A stretch of 64,000 nt of DNA, taken from the NCBI RefSeq assembly GCF_900291955.1, contig NZ_OLMR01000002.1, forward strand, positions 492,338 to 556,337. The letters are read 5' to 3'. Below are positions 33,655-42,763 of this stretch, in pieces; within the stretch, counting starts at the first letter, position 1, and each line of letters opens with the position of its first letter. The stretch is from Pseudoruminococcus massiliensis (lineage in GTDB: Bacteria; Bacillota; Clostridia; Oscillospirales; Acutalibacteraceae). The notes beneath the pieces are model-generated. The model worked only from the letters and a program-made list of their open reading frames with translations. It was not told where the DNA came from and ran no database searches. The translations under genes were made by a program, and so were the position numbers.

Positions 33655-34773
33655 TCACTCTATTTCGGTAGGTGTAACCCTGCCTGAATTTATATAAAAA
33701 AGGGCTTTATTTCCCTCTTTTAGCTTTGTCATAATTTCGGATTCACAACAAGTTATAAATACTTGCTTATCTGAAAGTTCATTGAGAAGATAATCCTGTC
33801 GCTTATAATCAAGTTCGCTGAGAACATCATCAAGTAAAATAACCGGCTGTTCTCCGCTCTCGGCTTTCAGGACTGACGCTTCCGCAAGCTTCATTGCAAG
33901 AACCGCTGAACGCTGTTGTCCCTGTGAAGCGAAATTTCTTGCATTCTTACTGTCAATGGTGACAACAAGGTCATCTCTGTGTGGGCCATAGCCTGTGTAG
34001 CCCTGATATATATCGCTCTGTTGAGCTTTTATCAATTTATCACTAAGCATTGCCTTTAGTTTCGAGGTGTCTTCTGTAACCTCATCGCCAAAAGAAAGCT
34101 TATAGGAAATTTCTATTTTTTCGCTTCCCTTAGATATGCCTGTATAAAATTCTGAGCAATATTTCGAGAAGTTTTTTATATATGCAATACGCTCTCTTGC
34201 GACTAATGCTCCTTGAACTGCAAGCTTTTCGTCCCATATATCGAGCATATCCATAAGCTCGCTGTGTTCTTTTATATCCTTAAGCAGAGCATTTCGGGAA
34301 GTGATGATAGTTTTGTAATCGGAAAGTATCGAAGAATATGACGGCTTAATCTGACAAATTGCAGCGTCAATAAAGCGTCGCCTTTCATCAGGTCCGTTTT
34401 TTATGAGCGTCAAATGATTAGGGGAGAATACCACACAGCAAAAGCTGCCTATGATTTCAGAAATATAGCGTTTACTTATGCCATTAAGCTCGATAAAGCG
34501 GTTGCCACCCTTAATCATAAGTCTGATTTCCTGCTCACGCTCTCTTGCTTCAAATTTTAAATGAATTTTCGAGAAAGCATTGTCGAATTTAATCAGCTCA
34601 TTTTCTTTTGCTCCTCTGAAAGACCTATTTCCAGTAAAGAGCCACAAACATTCAAGAATGTTAGTCTTACCTTGAGCATTGTCGCCATAGATAACATTTA
34701 TGCCGTCTGATGGAAAAACTGTATTATTTTCAAGATTCCTAAAATTTTCAAATGACAACTCTTTTACTATCAA
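33655..34773 (-). CDS. recF: DNA replication and repair protein RecF
   Basis: A 372-residue SMC-like ATPase that helps load RecA at gaps and stalled forks. Walker A is YGDNAQGKTNILE (about 30-42), the ABC signature region is SQGQQRSAVLAMKLAEA, and Walker B is PVILLDDVLSELD. The start is TTG 34773, 5 bases after GGAGAG. The gene is separated from yaaA by a 560-bp repeat block, whereas in most Firmicutes yaaA and recF are directly adjacent. Confidence 0.95.
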   Translation of the reverse strand: MIVKELSFENFRNLENNTVFPSDGINVIYGDNAQGKTNILECLWLFTGNRSFRGAKENELIKFDNAFSKIHLKFEAREREQEIRLMIKGGNRFIELNGISKRYISEIIGSFCCVVFSPNHLTLIKNGPDERRRFIDAAICQIKPSYSSILSDYKTIITSRNALLKDIKEHSELMDMLDIWDEKLAVQGALVARERIAYIKNFSKYCSEFYTGISKGSEKIEISYKLSFGDEVTEDTSKLKAMLSDKLIKAQQSDIYQGYTGYGPHRDDLVVTIDSKNARNFASQGQQRSAVLAMKLAEASVLKAESGEQPVILLDDVLSELDYKRQDYLLNELSDKQVFITCCESEIMTKLKEGNKALFYINSGRVTPTEIE

Positions 34774-34785
34774 TCAAACTCTCCT

Positions 34786-35320
34786 ATATGTTAAGGGCTT
34801 ATTAAGCTTTTCTTAGACACTCAAAGTTTAGGTCAAGCCTTTTTAAAGGCTTGCGGTTTCCAAAGGTAGTCACCTACGGCAGAGCCTTTGGTCGCCGTCC
34901 GCAGACGGCGAAACTCCTTTGGGCGAAGCCCAACACTTGTTTTTTCTTAGCGGCGGATTTTATCCGCCGCTTTTTTTCTTGCGTTGCTAACATTAGTCAT
35001 CAAGTGCGGACTTCGTCCGCACTTTAATGGCAAGAGATGTTAAGGGCTTTGCCCTTAAAACCCACGAGGGACTCCGTCCCTCGACCCTGCGAGCAGCTTT
35101 CACCAGCAAAGCTGGTGTAGAAAAGGCTCGAGCGAAACTTTTGAGTGTCTTTGGGGAAGTTGGTTAGCTAAGCGGTAGTTTAGTCTTCCGCAGCAATATA
35201 ATTCGATTTAGAATGTCGAGCGAGGCTTGCCGAGCGATTCTGCGTCTTGGCTGCGGCGGCTCGCCGCAAAAGGCTCGAGCGAAACTTTTAAGTGTCTTGG
35301 GAAAATTTGCTAACTTATCT
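34786..35320. repeat. R1/R2 repeat block splitting the dnaN-yaaA/recF operon
   Basis: Begins 12 bp upstream of the recF start with TTAAGGGCTTATTAAGC. It contains GCCTTTTTAAAGGC, an interrupted CCAAAGG...CCTTTGG, GTCCGCAGAC, TTGGGCGAAGCCCAA, GCGGCGGATTTTATCCGCCGC, GTGCGGACTTCGTCCGCAC, AAGGGCTTTGCCCTT, GAGGGACTCCGTCCCTC and CACCAGCAAAGCTGGTG. A TTAGCTAA end is followed by an inverted R2 unit with slot hairpin TGCGGCGGCTCGCCGCA. It covers the full gap. Confidence 0.86.
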
Positions 35321-35336
35321 AACTCACTAACAAATA

Positions 35337-35549
35337 TCAACAAACTTTAAAAATGGTGTCAAGGTATTCGGCTGAATCGCCAGGACGCATTTTTTTGCCA
35401 CGCATAGTGCAGATTTCACCGTTTACTTTGACCTTTCCGCCTTGAATGGCGACCTTTGCCATTCCGCCTGTACCTCCGCCTGTTTTTAGCAGGGAGTCAA
35501 GACGGATAAATTCTTCGCCTTCACGAAGCTTGACTTCTTCAGTTTTCAT
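35337..35549 (-). CDS. yaaA: S4-domain RNA-binding protein YaaA/RlbA
   Basis: A 70-residue S4-like protein of the YaaA family: [37 protein letters not shown]. In Bacillus it lies between dnaN and recF and has been linked to ribosome assembly. Its ATG lies 11 bp inside the end of dnaN, so the two are translationally coupled. Confidence 0.9.
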   Translation of the reverse strand: MKTEEVKLREGEEFIRLDSLLKTGGGTGGMAKVAIQGGKVKVNGEICTMRGKKMRPGDSAEYLDTIFKVC

Positions 35550-36645
35550 TTTTTAACCTCACTGGAAGAACGAGGAACAGGAAGCTGTCACCATCGCTCG
35601 GTAATATGACCATTGGACTTGTAGGACCACTAAGACAAATTTTTACTTCGTCTGTATCGGTATTTCTGAGAGCGTCGAGCATATACCTGACATTGAAGCC
35701 AATCTCTACGCTATCGCCACTCATTTCTATATCAAATTCATCATAAGCTTGACCAAGAACTGTTGAACAGGAAAGCTTTACAACGCCATTTTCAATATTG
35801 CATCGAACAGGTGTTTTTATTCTCTCGGAAAGCAATAAGGACATTCTATCGAGAGAGCTTATAAACTTTCTTGTATTAACCTTAATCTCTGTTTTATGTG
35901 AACTTGGTATTGCTGCAGAATAATTCATAAATTCGCCTTCAATAAGACGAGAAATGACTGAATAGTTATCTATCTTGAAAATAATATGCTTATCTCCGAC
36001 AACTATTTCAACATCTTTTTCATTGTCTTTTATAAGCTTGACTACTTCTGCAAGACTTTTGCCCGGAATGATAAAGCTTTTCTTTTCGCCACAAATAAGA
36101 TTTTCAGTTCTCATTGCAAGACGATAGCCGTCTACGGAAATTATTTTTATGATATTGTTTTCAATTTCAAAGAGTGAACCTTTCTGGACAGGCTTAATAT
36201 CACTATCTGCAATAGCAAAAAGTGTCTGGCTTATCATTGAGGAAAGAATTTCACCCTTGACAATGATGCTTGAATCTCCCTTTACGGACGGAATATCTGG
36301 GTATTCATCAGCTGACATTCCGATAATTTTGAAATCAACTGCTCCGCTTATGATTGTAGTCATAAGTTTTTCGTTGGTATCTATACTTACAGTTTCAGCA
36401 GGAAGTCTTCTGACAATATCCGAAATGAGCTTTGCACTTAGGACAACTGAACCTTCAGAAAGCACTTCTGCTGGGAGAGTGGTTGTTATTCCAAGCTCAA
36501 GGTCATATCCACATAAGGTGAGTGAATTTGCATTGGCCTTGAAAAGTATTCCTTCGAGAGCTGGATTATTAGATTTTGTGGAAACTGCTCTCTGAACATT
36601 TGTTATTGCTTCTGTAAGACTTTGGCAATTGCATACAATCTTCAT
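35539..36645 (-). CDS. dnaN: DNA polymerase III beta sliding clamp
   Basis: A 368-residue protein with three clamp domains. The N-terminus [24 protein letters not shown] is typical, as is the hydrophobic ending [20 protein letters not shown], which forms part of the partner-binding pocket (the usual ending is MP(M/V)R(L/V)). Length is normal. The start has AGGACTGA upstream. It lies downstream of dnaA with a 491-bp gap that holds origin-like motifs. Confidence 0.95.
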   Translation of the reverse strand: MKIVCNCQSLTEAITNVQRAVSTKSNNPALEGILFKANANSLTLCGYDLELGITTTLPAEVLSEGSVVLSAKLISDIVRRLPAETVSIDTNEKLMTTIISGAVDFKIIGMSADEYPDIPSVKGDSSIIVKGEILSSMISQTLFAIADSDIKPVQKGSLFEIENNIIKIISVDGYRLAMRTENLICGEKKSFIIPGKSLAEVVKLIKDNEKDVEIVVGDKHIIFKIDNYSVISRLIEGEFMNYSAAIPSSHKTEIKVNTRKFISSLDRMSLLLSERIKTPVRCNIENGVVKLSCSTVLGQAYDEFDIEMSGDSVEIGFNVRYMLDALRNTDTDEVKICLSGPTSPMVILPSDGDSFLFLVLPVRLKNEN

Positions 36646-36719
36646 ACATAAATCAGTCCTTTTGAAAAATATCTGAAAATAGAGAAAATGCTGAAAAGAA
36701 AGGCATGGTAGAATAGATA

Positions 36720-37035
36720 TATTTTAGTAATAGTAGTAGGGGCAGTTTATAAGTTGAAAAGTGGCTTCAGGCTTTTTAACTTCTGGTGTTGAAGAGTTGG
36801 AGCATTGTTGAAATTTTGTGATGTGTTGTTTGAAAATTCTTGAAAACTTTTTGTTTTTAACATTGCGGTTGAAAGATGTTGGTGAATTGTTGAGGAAAAG
36901 TTGAAAAGTCAAAATGAGAATATTCAGAAAAATTGCATAAATTTGCATAGGAAATGAATGAACCAAAGCATATTCATTTCCGTAGTTTTGAATTGAAAAT
37001 GAATTTTCCTGCAAAATTATATAATTATTTCCCAA
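36720..37035. other. origin-like region A in the dnaN-dnaA gap
   Basis: Has exact GTTGAAAA at 36753-36760 and 36900-36907, plus one-base variants (GTTGAAGA, GTTGAAAT, GTTGAAAG) between them. Then come GAATTTTCCTGCAAAA (37001-37016) and TATATAATTATTTCCCA (37018-37034). The last two blocks recur in the same order at 57919-57977. GTTGAAAA resembles a degenerate DnaA box on the opposite strand (TTTTCAACA versus TTATCCACA). No perfect DnaA box is present. Confidence 0.5.
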
Positions 37036-37136
37036 TTTTATACACTAAATGTGTAGTAATGCAGATAATAGGGTAAAATAAAATTTCTTGTCGGGAAATA
37101 TACTAAAAGCTTGAAAAAACTATTGTTTTTCAAAAT

Positions 37137-38450
37137 TTATCTATCCCTTATATTCTTAATTATATCCTCTACCATAGATTTTACTTTTGTATCTTTGCTC
37201 ATATCTTTTTCGACCTGTTTTACGGCATATACTATTGTAGAATGGTCACGACCACCAAATTCATCACCGATGAGGTTCATTGAAAGCTGGGTGATTTCTC
37301 TTACAACATATATAGCAATCTGTCTTGCTTTAGAAATATTGGAATTACGCTTAGATGAACGAATATCTTCAGCAGTTACTCCAAAGGTTCTTGCAACCTC
37401 TTCGATAATCTTTTCTACTGTAAGTGGAGGTGGCTGGTCGTTATTCAGAATATCTGAAATAATCTTCTGAGCCGAGTTGATAGAGATTTTCTCGCCATAG
37501 AGCAGACTTTTTGCCTTCATTTTTTTGACAACACCTTCAAGCTGACGGATATTAGCCTTCAGCTTGGTTGCAATGTATTCGCAGACATCATCTGGAACAT
37601 CAATTTCGAGAAGCTCTGCTTTTCTTTTTATAATGGCACTTCTGGTTTCAAAATCCGGTGGCTGAATATCAGCAATAAGACCTGATTCAAAGCGGTTTCT
37701 AAGTCTGTCAACGAGTGATTGAATTTCCTTAGGAGGACGGTCCGAGGTCAGGACTATTTGCTTTTTAGCTTCATACAAAGCATTAAAGGTATGGAAAAAT
37801 TCCTCCTGAGTAGACTCTTTACCACCGATAAACTGAACGTCATCAACGAGCAAAACATCAGAATTTCTGTACTTCTGCCTAAATTCGCTTGTTTTTGCAA
37901 GGTGGATTGATTCGATAAGTTCATTAGTGAAATCATCACCCTTAACATATATAATTTCTTTTTCAGGGCTGTTTGCTTTGATTTCACTTCTGATGGCATT
38001 AAGCAGGTGAGTTTTTCCAAGTCCGGAATTACCATAGATGAAAAGAGGGTTATAGGCATAGCCTGGGTTTGCCGCAACTGCAAGTGATGCGGCGTGGGCA
38101 AATTTATTCGATGAACCGACTATAAAGGTATCAAATGTAAATTCGTAGTCAGCGTCAAGAATACTTTCGTTAAGCTTTTCCTCTTTTTGATTGATTTCCT
38201 CTGGAATAGTAAAGCAGATGTCAATACCCGAGCCAAAGACGCTTTCAAAGGCATCATTAAGCAAGGACATATAGCATCTTGTCAAGGTCTGGCGGTGAAA
38301 ATCGCCAGGAACCATTAGGATAGCTTTGCCCTGTGAAAAATCCAGATTTACGGGTTCAATTTTACTAATCCAAGTTTTGTAGGCAACATCTGTAATTCTC
38401 TGCCGGCAATAATCACAGATAATGTCCCAAGCCTCGTTAAAGGAATCCAT
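37137..38450 (-). CDS. dnaA: chromosomal replication initiator DnaA
   Basis: A 437-residue AAA+ initiator. Domain I is at about 1-80. Walker A is YGNSGLGKTHLLNA, Walker B VLLVDDVQF, and sensor I VLTSDRPP. The C-terminal helix-turn-helix includes the DnaA signature EFGGRDHSTIVYAV for box recognition. Linker domain II is short (residues about 85-100), so the protein is near the short end of the family. Gene direction changes just upstream of dnaA, as expected for oriC. Confidence 0.97.
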   Translation of the reverse strand: MDSFNEAWDIICDYCRQRITDVAYKTWISKIEPVNLDFSQGKAILMVPGDFHRQTLTRCYMSLLNDAFESVFGSGIDICFTIPEEINQKEEKLNESILDADYEFTFDTFIVGSSNKFAHAASLAVAANPGYAYNPLFIYGNSGLGKTHLLNAIRSEIKANSPEKEIIYVKGDDFTNELIESIHLAKTSEFRQKYRNSDVLLVDDVQFIGGKESTQEEFFHTFNALYEAKKQIVLTSDRPPKEIQSLVDRLRNRFESGLIADIQPPDFETRSAIIKRKAELLEIDVPDDVCEYIATKLKANIRQLEGVVKKMKAKSLLYGEKISINSAQKIISDILNNDQPPPLTVEKIIEEVARTFGVTAEDIRSSKRNSNISKARQIAIYVVREITQLSMNLIGDEFGGRDHSTIVYAVKQVEKDMSKDTKVKSMVEDIIKNIRDR

Positions 38451-38835
38451 AAAGTTCTCATTCCTCCCAATAAATTTTTCAAGAATTTAACCTAATCATA
38501 ATAAAAATATTATAAAATTGTTATACGGAAGTAAATCCGATAATCTCTCAATCTTAAGTATAGCACAGTTCTTTTATAAAAGCAAATAAAAGTGCGAAAA
38601 ATAAGTCAAAAATCCGCTCTAAGGCGAGTAAATTGTAAAAGTGATTTTGAAGGGTTTTAGGGTAATAGGGGCTTAGAGGGCGTTTAAAGGGAAAATAAGG
38701 GGATTGTTAAGAAAGATATGCTATTACCCTAACTATATATTATAGCATAATCGAGAAAAATTTGCAAAGCTATTTTCGAAAATTCGTTCGATAAAATTTA
38801 TTATTTCAAAATGTTATTCTGCTCTATTGATTAGT
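38451..38835. other. dnaA upstream gap before the repeat
   Basis: AT-rich sequence with no recognisable perfect DnaA box. An imperfect inverted repeat TATGCTATTA...TTATAGCATA lies at 38717-38749, preceded by purine-rich GGGTAATAGGGG-type sequence. A TATAAT-like element lies near 38510 on the minus strand. I see no gene here. Confidence 0.4.
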
Positions 38836-39165
38836 TAATGAACTTATCTAAGAAAGAAAAAAGTTTTGCTCAAGCTTTTTCAAAAGCTTGCAGGGTCAAG
38901 GGACGGAGTCCCTTGTGGGTTTTAAGGGCAAAGCCCTTAACATCTCTTGAATTTAAAGGGCGGACGAAGTCCGCCCTTAGTAACTAATTTTGCTGACGAA
39001 AGAAATTAAAGCGGTGGACTCTGTCCACCGCTTTAGAAAAAAAAGAATGTTGGGCTTCGCCCAAAAGTGTTTCGCTCTCTGCGGAGAGCGACCAAAGGCT
39101 CTGCCTTTGGAAACTGCAAGCTTTTGAAAAAGCTTGAGCAAAACTTTTGAGTTGGGCTAACATAT
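38836..39165. repeat. complete long R1 hairpin-array element between dnaA and rpmH
   Basis: Contains CAAGCTTTTTCAAAAGCTTG, AAGGGACGGAGTCCCTT, AAGGGCAAAGCCCTT, AAGGGCGGACGAAGTCCGCCCTT (38956-38978), AAAGCGGTGGACTCTGTCCACCGCTTT (39008-39034; 20-base limit aside, an 11-bp stem), TTGGGCTTCGCCCAA, GCTCTCTGCGGAGAGC, CCAAAGGCTCTGCCTTTGG and AAGCTTTTGAAAAAGCTT. It ends GAGTTGGGCTAAC. Confidence 0.87.
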
Positions 39166-39214
39166 ATAATGTTTATATAATAAAATCTAAGATACTATAA
39201 GTTTGAAAAAATAC

Positions 39215-39244
39215 TTGACATTTCTCCCTTTTATAAGTTATAAT
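39215..39244 (+). promoter_or_regulatory. rpmH operon promoter
   Basis: TTGACA (39215-39220), 18-bp spacer, TATAAT (39239-39244). A leader of about 90 nt precedes rpmH. Both hexamers are consensus, suiting a ribosomal protein operon. Confidence 0.8.
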
Positions 39245-39340
39245 GCTAATTTGTAAGGCTTTATCTTTTGTATTCCCACTATCTGGGAAATTCTATCGGT
39301 TCCGCCTTCTATTTTGAGATTTTGAAGGGAGGGTTTTGTA

Positions 39341-39475
39341 ATGCTGAGAACTTATCAGCCTAAAAAGCTTCACAGAAAAAAGGAGCATGGCTTCAGAAAG
39401 AGAATGTCTACAAGTAACGGCCGTAAGGTCCTTGCCCGTAGAAGAGCTAAGGGCAGAAAAAGATTAACCTACTAA
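39341..39475 (+). CDS. rpmH: ribosomal protein bL34
   Basis: A 44-residue, very basic protein: [18 protein letters not shown], then [20 protein letters not shown], the standard L34 sequence. GGGAGG lies 7 bases upstream. It is a component of the 50S subunit. The rpmH-rnpA pair is the usual right flank of oriC. Confidence 0.97.
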   Translation: MLRTYQPKKLHRKKEHGFRKRMSTSNGRKVLARRRAKGRKRLTY

Positions 39476-39602
39476 TTTTTCGTATTTTTTAAGATGAAAG
39501 CTTTGTCTTTCTGAAGATTTGCCCGAAGTTTTTTCGGGCATTTTCAAAATTTATTTAAAACGGTATTTTTTAGCATTGTGCTTTGGGTGTAGGGTGGTTG
39601 CT

Positions 39603-39938
39603 TTGAACGAGTATGTTTCTTTAAAAAAAAATAACGAGTTCAGAAGACTTTACTCCAAGGGCAGATTTTACCAAAGTCCGCTCATAGTTACTTATGTTAT
39701 CAAGACAAGACGGAATTGCGTAAGAGTGGGCATCACTACAAGTAAAAAAATCGGTAATGCCGTTTTAAGAAACAGGTCACGCAGAATTATTCGTGAATCG
39801 TATCGCTCACTTTTGCCTGAGCTTAAAACAGGATATGATATTGTTTTTGTTGCAAGGGGCAAGACTCCTTTCGTTAAAAGCACAGATATTTTGCGTGTAA
39901 TGAAAAAACAGCTGAAGGAAGCGGGGATTCTCAGATGA
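39603..39938 (+). CDS. rnpA: ribonuclease P protein component
   Basis: A 111-residue protein subunit of RNase P, which matures tRNA 5' ends. The likely start is TTG 39603 (reading [12 protein letters not shown] next), about 5 bases after GGTGG; the longer frame from 39519 would overshoot the family length. The RNR motif is in [18 protein letters not shown], with KKIGNAV before it. A 4-bp overlap with yidD (ATGA) shows coupling. Confidence 0.94.
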   Translation: MNEYVSLKKNNEFRRLYSKGRFYQSPLIVTYVIKTRRNCVRVGITTSKKIGNAVLRNRSRRIIRESYRSLLPELKTGYDIVFVARGKTPFVKSTDILRVMKKQLKEAGILR

Positions 39939-40213
39939 AGAACCCGCTTATTTGGCTTATTTCTTTTTATAGAAAAAATATTTCTCCGTTAAAGAAAGCA
40001 CCATGCTGTAAGTTTGTTCCTACTTGTTCGACATATGCTCTTGAGGCAGTTAAGGTTCATGGTGCATTGAAGGGAACTATTCTCTCTGTTTTGAGAATTT
40101 TGAGATGTAATCCCTTCTCGAGGGGCGGATATGACCCTGTTCCAGAAAAGAAAATTAAGAAGATTGAATTTAGTGCGGAAAGAAAATTTTCAGGCAAAAA
40201 ATCCGCAAAATAA
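39935..40213 (+). CDS. yidD: membrane protein insertion efficiency factor YidD
   Basis: A 92-residue YidD protein: [29 protein letters not shown] with the conserved Cys residues, then [16 protein letters not shown]. An amphipathic helix attaches it to the inner membrane, where it assists YidC-dependent insertion. A basic Lys-rich tail is added. It starts inside the last codons of rnpA and precedes yidC by 26 bp. Confidence 0.94.
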   Translation: MKNPLIWLISFYRKNISPLKKAPCCKFVPTCSTYALEAVKVHGALKGTILSVLRILRCNPFSRGGYDPVPEKKIKKIEFSAERKFSGKKSAK

Positions 40214-40239
40214 AAGGGCGAAGGGAATTGTTCTAAGTT

Positions 40240-41322
40240 ATGATGGAATTTTTTAATTTTATAGGAGGAATCTTTGGCTATATCCTCTGGGGTGCGTTCT
40301 TTCTTGTAAAGAACTTTGGTATAGCTATTATGATTTTTACAATCATAATTAAGCTAATTATGTTTCCACTTTCAGTTAAGCAACAGAAATCTATGGCGGC
40401 AAACGCAAGATTTCAGGCTAAACAGCAGGAAATATTAAAAAAATATGCAAATAACAGGCAAAAGGCTAACGAGGAAAGTGCTTTGCTTATGCAAAAAGAG
40501 GGAGCCTCACCTTATTCGGGTTGTTTGACCTCGATGCTACCGCTCTTGCTTATGATGTGTATTTACTATGCAGTTGTTAATCCGCTTACTAATACTTTTC
40601 ATATTGCTGCGGATAAAGTCAGTGCTGCTCTTAATACTCTAAGCACACTTCCTGGTATAGGCTCAAGCTTTAATTCCTATTATGGTCAGATTGACCTTGT
40701 AAAGTATTTCCCACAGCTTAATCCATATCTTACTAACGCAGACGGTTCTGCAATATTTAATGCAAATGATGTCAGCACTATAAATGACTTCCATAATGGC
40801 TTTAATTTCTTAGGTCTTGACCTTCTTGCAACTCCTTCAACAGTGGGCTGGGGGTCTATGCTCTGGATTATTCCTGTTCTTTGCTTTGTTACATCTGTTG
40901 TAAGTACATTCCTTATGCAGAAAATGAATGGTACTAATATGAGCGGTCAGGGTGCTGGCTGTATGAAGGTTATGTTTCTTGTTATGCCACTTTTTAGTGC
41001 ATATATTGCTTATACAGTTCCTGCTGCTGTTGGTTTCTACTGGATTGCATCAACAGTATTCGGTTTCTTACAGTCGATAGTTCTTTATAAGTTCTATAAT
41101 ATGAATATTATGGAAGCTAAGGCAGAGGCTCAGAGAGTTATTCTCCGTGAGCAGGAAGAAGCATCAGCAGAATTTATAAATGCAACTGCAAAGGTTGTTA
41201 CAGTAGATTCAGAAAAGAGCTCTTCTACATCAGAAAAGAAAAATAGTAACTCATCTAAAAAGAAAAAAAATTCATCTAAGAATAAAAACTCAGGCAGTGG
41301 ATATATGGGAAAGAAAAAATAA
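40240..41322 (+). CDS. yidC: membrane protein insertase YidC/Oxa1/SpoIIIJ
   Basis: A 360-residue Oxa1-type insertase. Membrane helices are at about 12-38, 95-115, 205-225, 245-265 and 270-290. The cytoplasmic hairpin KQQKSMAANARFQAKQQEIL... lies after the first helix, with conserved Lys/Arg residues. There is no lipobox, unlike Bacillus SpoIIIJ. A long Ser/Lys/Asn-rich tail (about 320-360) ends GYMGKKK and may contact ribosomes. The start could be ATG 40240 or the next codon; the Shine-Dalgarno is weak. It is followed by jag, its usual partner. Confidence 0.93.
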   Translation: MMEFFNFIGGIFGYILWGAFFLVKNFGIAIMIFTIIIKLIMFPLSVKQQKSMAANARFQAKQQEILKKYANNRQKANEESALLMQKEGASPYSGCLTSMLPLLLMMCIYYAVVNPLTNTFHIAADKVSAALNTLSTLPGIGSSFNSYYGQIDLVKYFPQLNPYLTNADGSAIFNANDVSTINDFHNGFNFLGLDLLATPSTVGWGSMLWIIPVLCFVTSVVSTFLMQKMNGTNMSGQGAGCMKVMFLVMPLFSAYIAYTVPAAVGFYWIASTVFGFLQSIVLYKFYNMNIMEAKAEAQRVILREQEEASAEFINATAKVVTVDSEKSSSTSEKKNSNSSKKKKNSSKNKNSGSGYMGKKK

Positions 41323-41341
41323 ATTTCCGAGGTGAAATATA

Positions 41342-42190
41342 ATGATTAAAGAAGCTATTAAAGAGGCTGAAACTATTGAAGAGGCTAAGGCTCTGGCTTT
41401 GGCAGAATTAGGCGTAAATGAAGATAAAGCACAGTTTGAGGTTCTTGTTCAGCCTGAAAAGAAAAAGTTTGGTTTGTTTGGTGGTTCACTTGCAAAGGTA
41501 AGAGTATTTTATGAGGAAACCCCAACAGATATTGCTAAGGCATATCTTGCTGATGTTCTCACAAAGCTTGGTGTTACTAATGTAGTTATTGAGGCAACTG
41601 AAACCGAAGATGGTGCGGAATTTGATGTAAATGGTGACGATATAGGCTTTATTATCGGTCATAGAGGAGAAACTCTTGATGCACTTCAATATCTCACAGG
41701 TTTGGTTGTAAACCATATACATGAAGAGTATTTCCGAGTAATAATTAATATTGGAAATTATCGTGAAAAGAGAGAAAAGACTCTTGAAGTTCTTGGCAGA
41801 AAGCTTGCTTTTAGAGCCTGCAAGACAGGCGAAAAGGTTTCGCTTGAGCCAATGAATCCATATGAAAGAAGAATTATACACACAGCAGTACAGAAGGTTC
41901 GTGGAGCGACCTCATGGTCTGAGGGCGAGAATCTTCAAAGGCATGTTGTTATTGGTCCTGACCGCAAGAAGCAGTCTTACGGAAACAGAAACGGAAGATA
42001 TAACAGTGGTTATGGCAATAGAAATAGTAGTCAGCCACGCAGACGCTCAGGCGACTATCAGCGTCGTGAATATACAGATGAACAGAAGAAACATCCAGAC
42101 GACAGCGTTTTCTCTACATTTGAGAGCGAGCATCTTGAAGAAGCACCAACAACATCGCTTTATGGCAAAATTGAAATAAACAAAGACTAA
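41342..42190 (+). CDS. jag: RNA-binding protein Jag/KhpB (SpoIIIJ-associated)
   Basis: A 282-residue protein with three domains. Jag_N (1-52, KKKFGLFGGSLAKV) is followed by a KH domain (about 95-140, IGFIIGHRGETLDALQYL, with the RNA-binding GHRG loop) and R3H (about 150-210, RIIHTAVQKV). A low-complexity Arg/Asn/Tyr/Gly-rich tail (about 215-250) and an acidic end follow. KhpB pairs with KhpA as a global RNA binder that also affects cell elongation. It starts 19 bp after yidC; a terminator follows. Confidence 0.93.
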   Translation: MIKEAIKEAETIEEAKALALAELGVNEDKAQFEVLVQPEKKKFGLFGGSLAKVRVFYEETPTDIAKAYLADVLTKLGVTNVVIEATETEDGAEFDVNGDDIGFIIGHRGETLDALQYLTGLVVNHIHEEYFRVIINIGNYREKREKTLEVLGRKLAFRACKTGEKVSLEPMNPYERRIIHTAVQKVRGATSWSEGENLQRHVVIGPDRKKQSYGNRNGRYNSGYGNRNSSQPRRRSGDYQRREYTDEQKKHPDDSVFSTFESEHLEEAPTTSLYGKIEINKD

Positions 42191-42199
42191 TTTTTCAAA

Positions 42200-42233
42200 A
42201 GAGCATCGCTATATTTTCGGCGATGCTCTTTTT
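42200..42233 (+). terminator. intrinsic terminator after jag
   Basis: AGAGCATCGC and CGATGCTCT pair around TATATTTTCGG, with TTTTTG following. It closes the rpmH-rnpA-yidD-yidC-jag operon. Confidence 0.87.
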
Positions 42234-42235
42234 GT

Positions 42236-42756
42236 GGGTGCCGACCCACGGCGAAGACGCGGAATCGCTCGACAAGTCTCGCTCGTGGTGTGGTAGGGGA
42301 GGTTAGTTGACGCGGTCGAAGAAACTACCGTAGCCGAACAGGCGGTGCGTGACCGCACAGGACAAGACGCGGAATCGCTCGACAAGTCTCGCTCGTGGTG
42401 TGGTAGGGGAGGTTAGTTGACGCGGATGAAGTAGCTACCGTAGCCGAACAGGCGGTGCCGTTCGGTTCTACCGATTAGCTAACAGACTTTCGAAAGACAA
42501 TTAAAAGTTTTGCTCAAGGCGGCGAGCCGCCACTGTCAAGACGCGGAATCGGTTTTGCAAGCAAAACCTCGACACTGATAAGAGAAGATTACTGACGCGG
42601 TCGAGGTAGCTACCGAAACGGGCGAACACAGTTCGCCCCTACGATTACTTCTATTAAGATAATTAAAAGTTTCGCTCAAGCTTTTTCAAAAGCTTGCAGG
42701 GTCGAGGGACAGCGTCCCTCGTGGGTTTTAAGGGCAACGCCCTTAACATAAAGGAG
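42236..42756. repeat. R2/R1 repeat block forming the mnmE leader
   Basis: Starts with slot hairpin GTGGGTGCCGACCCAC, then two near-identical R2 units (GACGCGGAATCGCTCGACAA...GTGTGGTAGGGGAGG...TTGACGCGG) separated by slot hairpin GTGCGTGACCGCAC. Then a third unit with GGCGGCGAGCCGCC and a variant GGTTTTGCAAGCAAAACC hairpin, R3 GGGCGAACACAGTTCGCCC, and a half R1 ending AAGGGCAACGCCCTT, 4 bp before the mnmE Shine-Dalgarno. Confidence 0.87.
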
Positions 42757-42763
42757 ATTGGGT

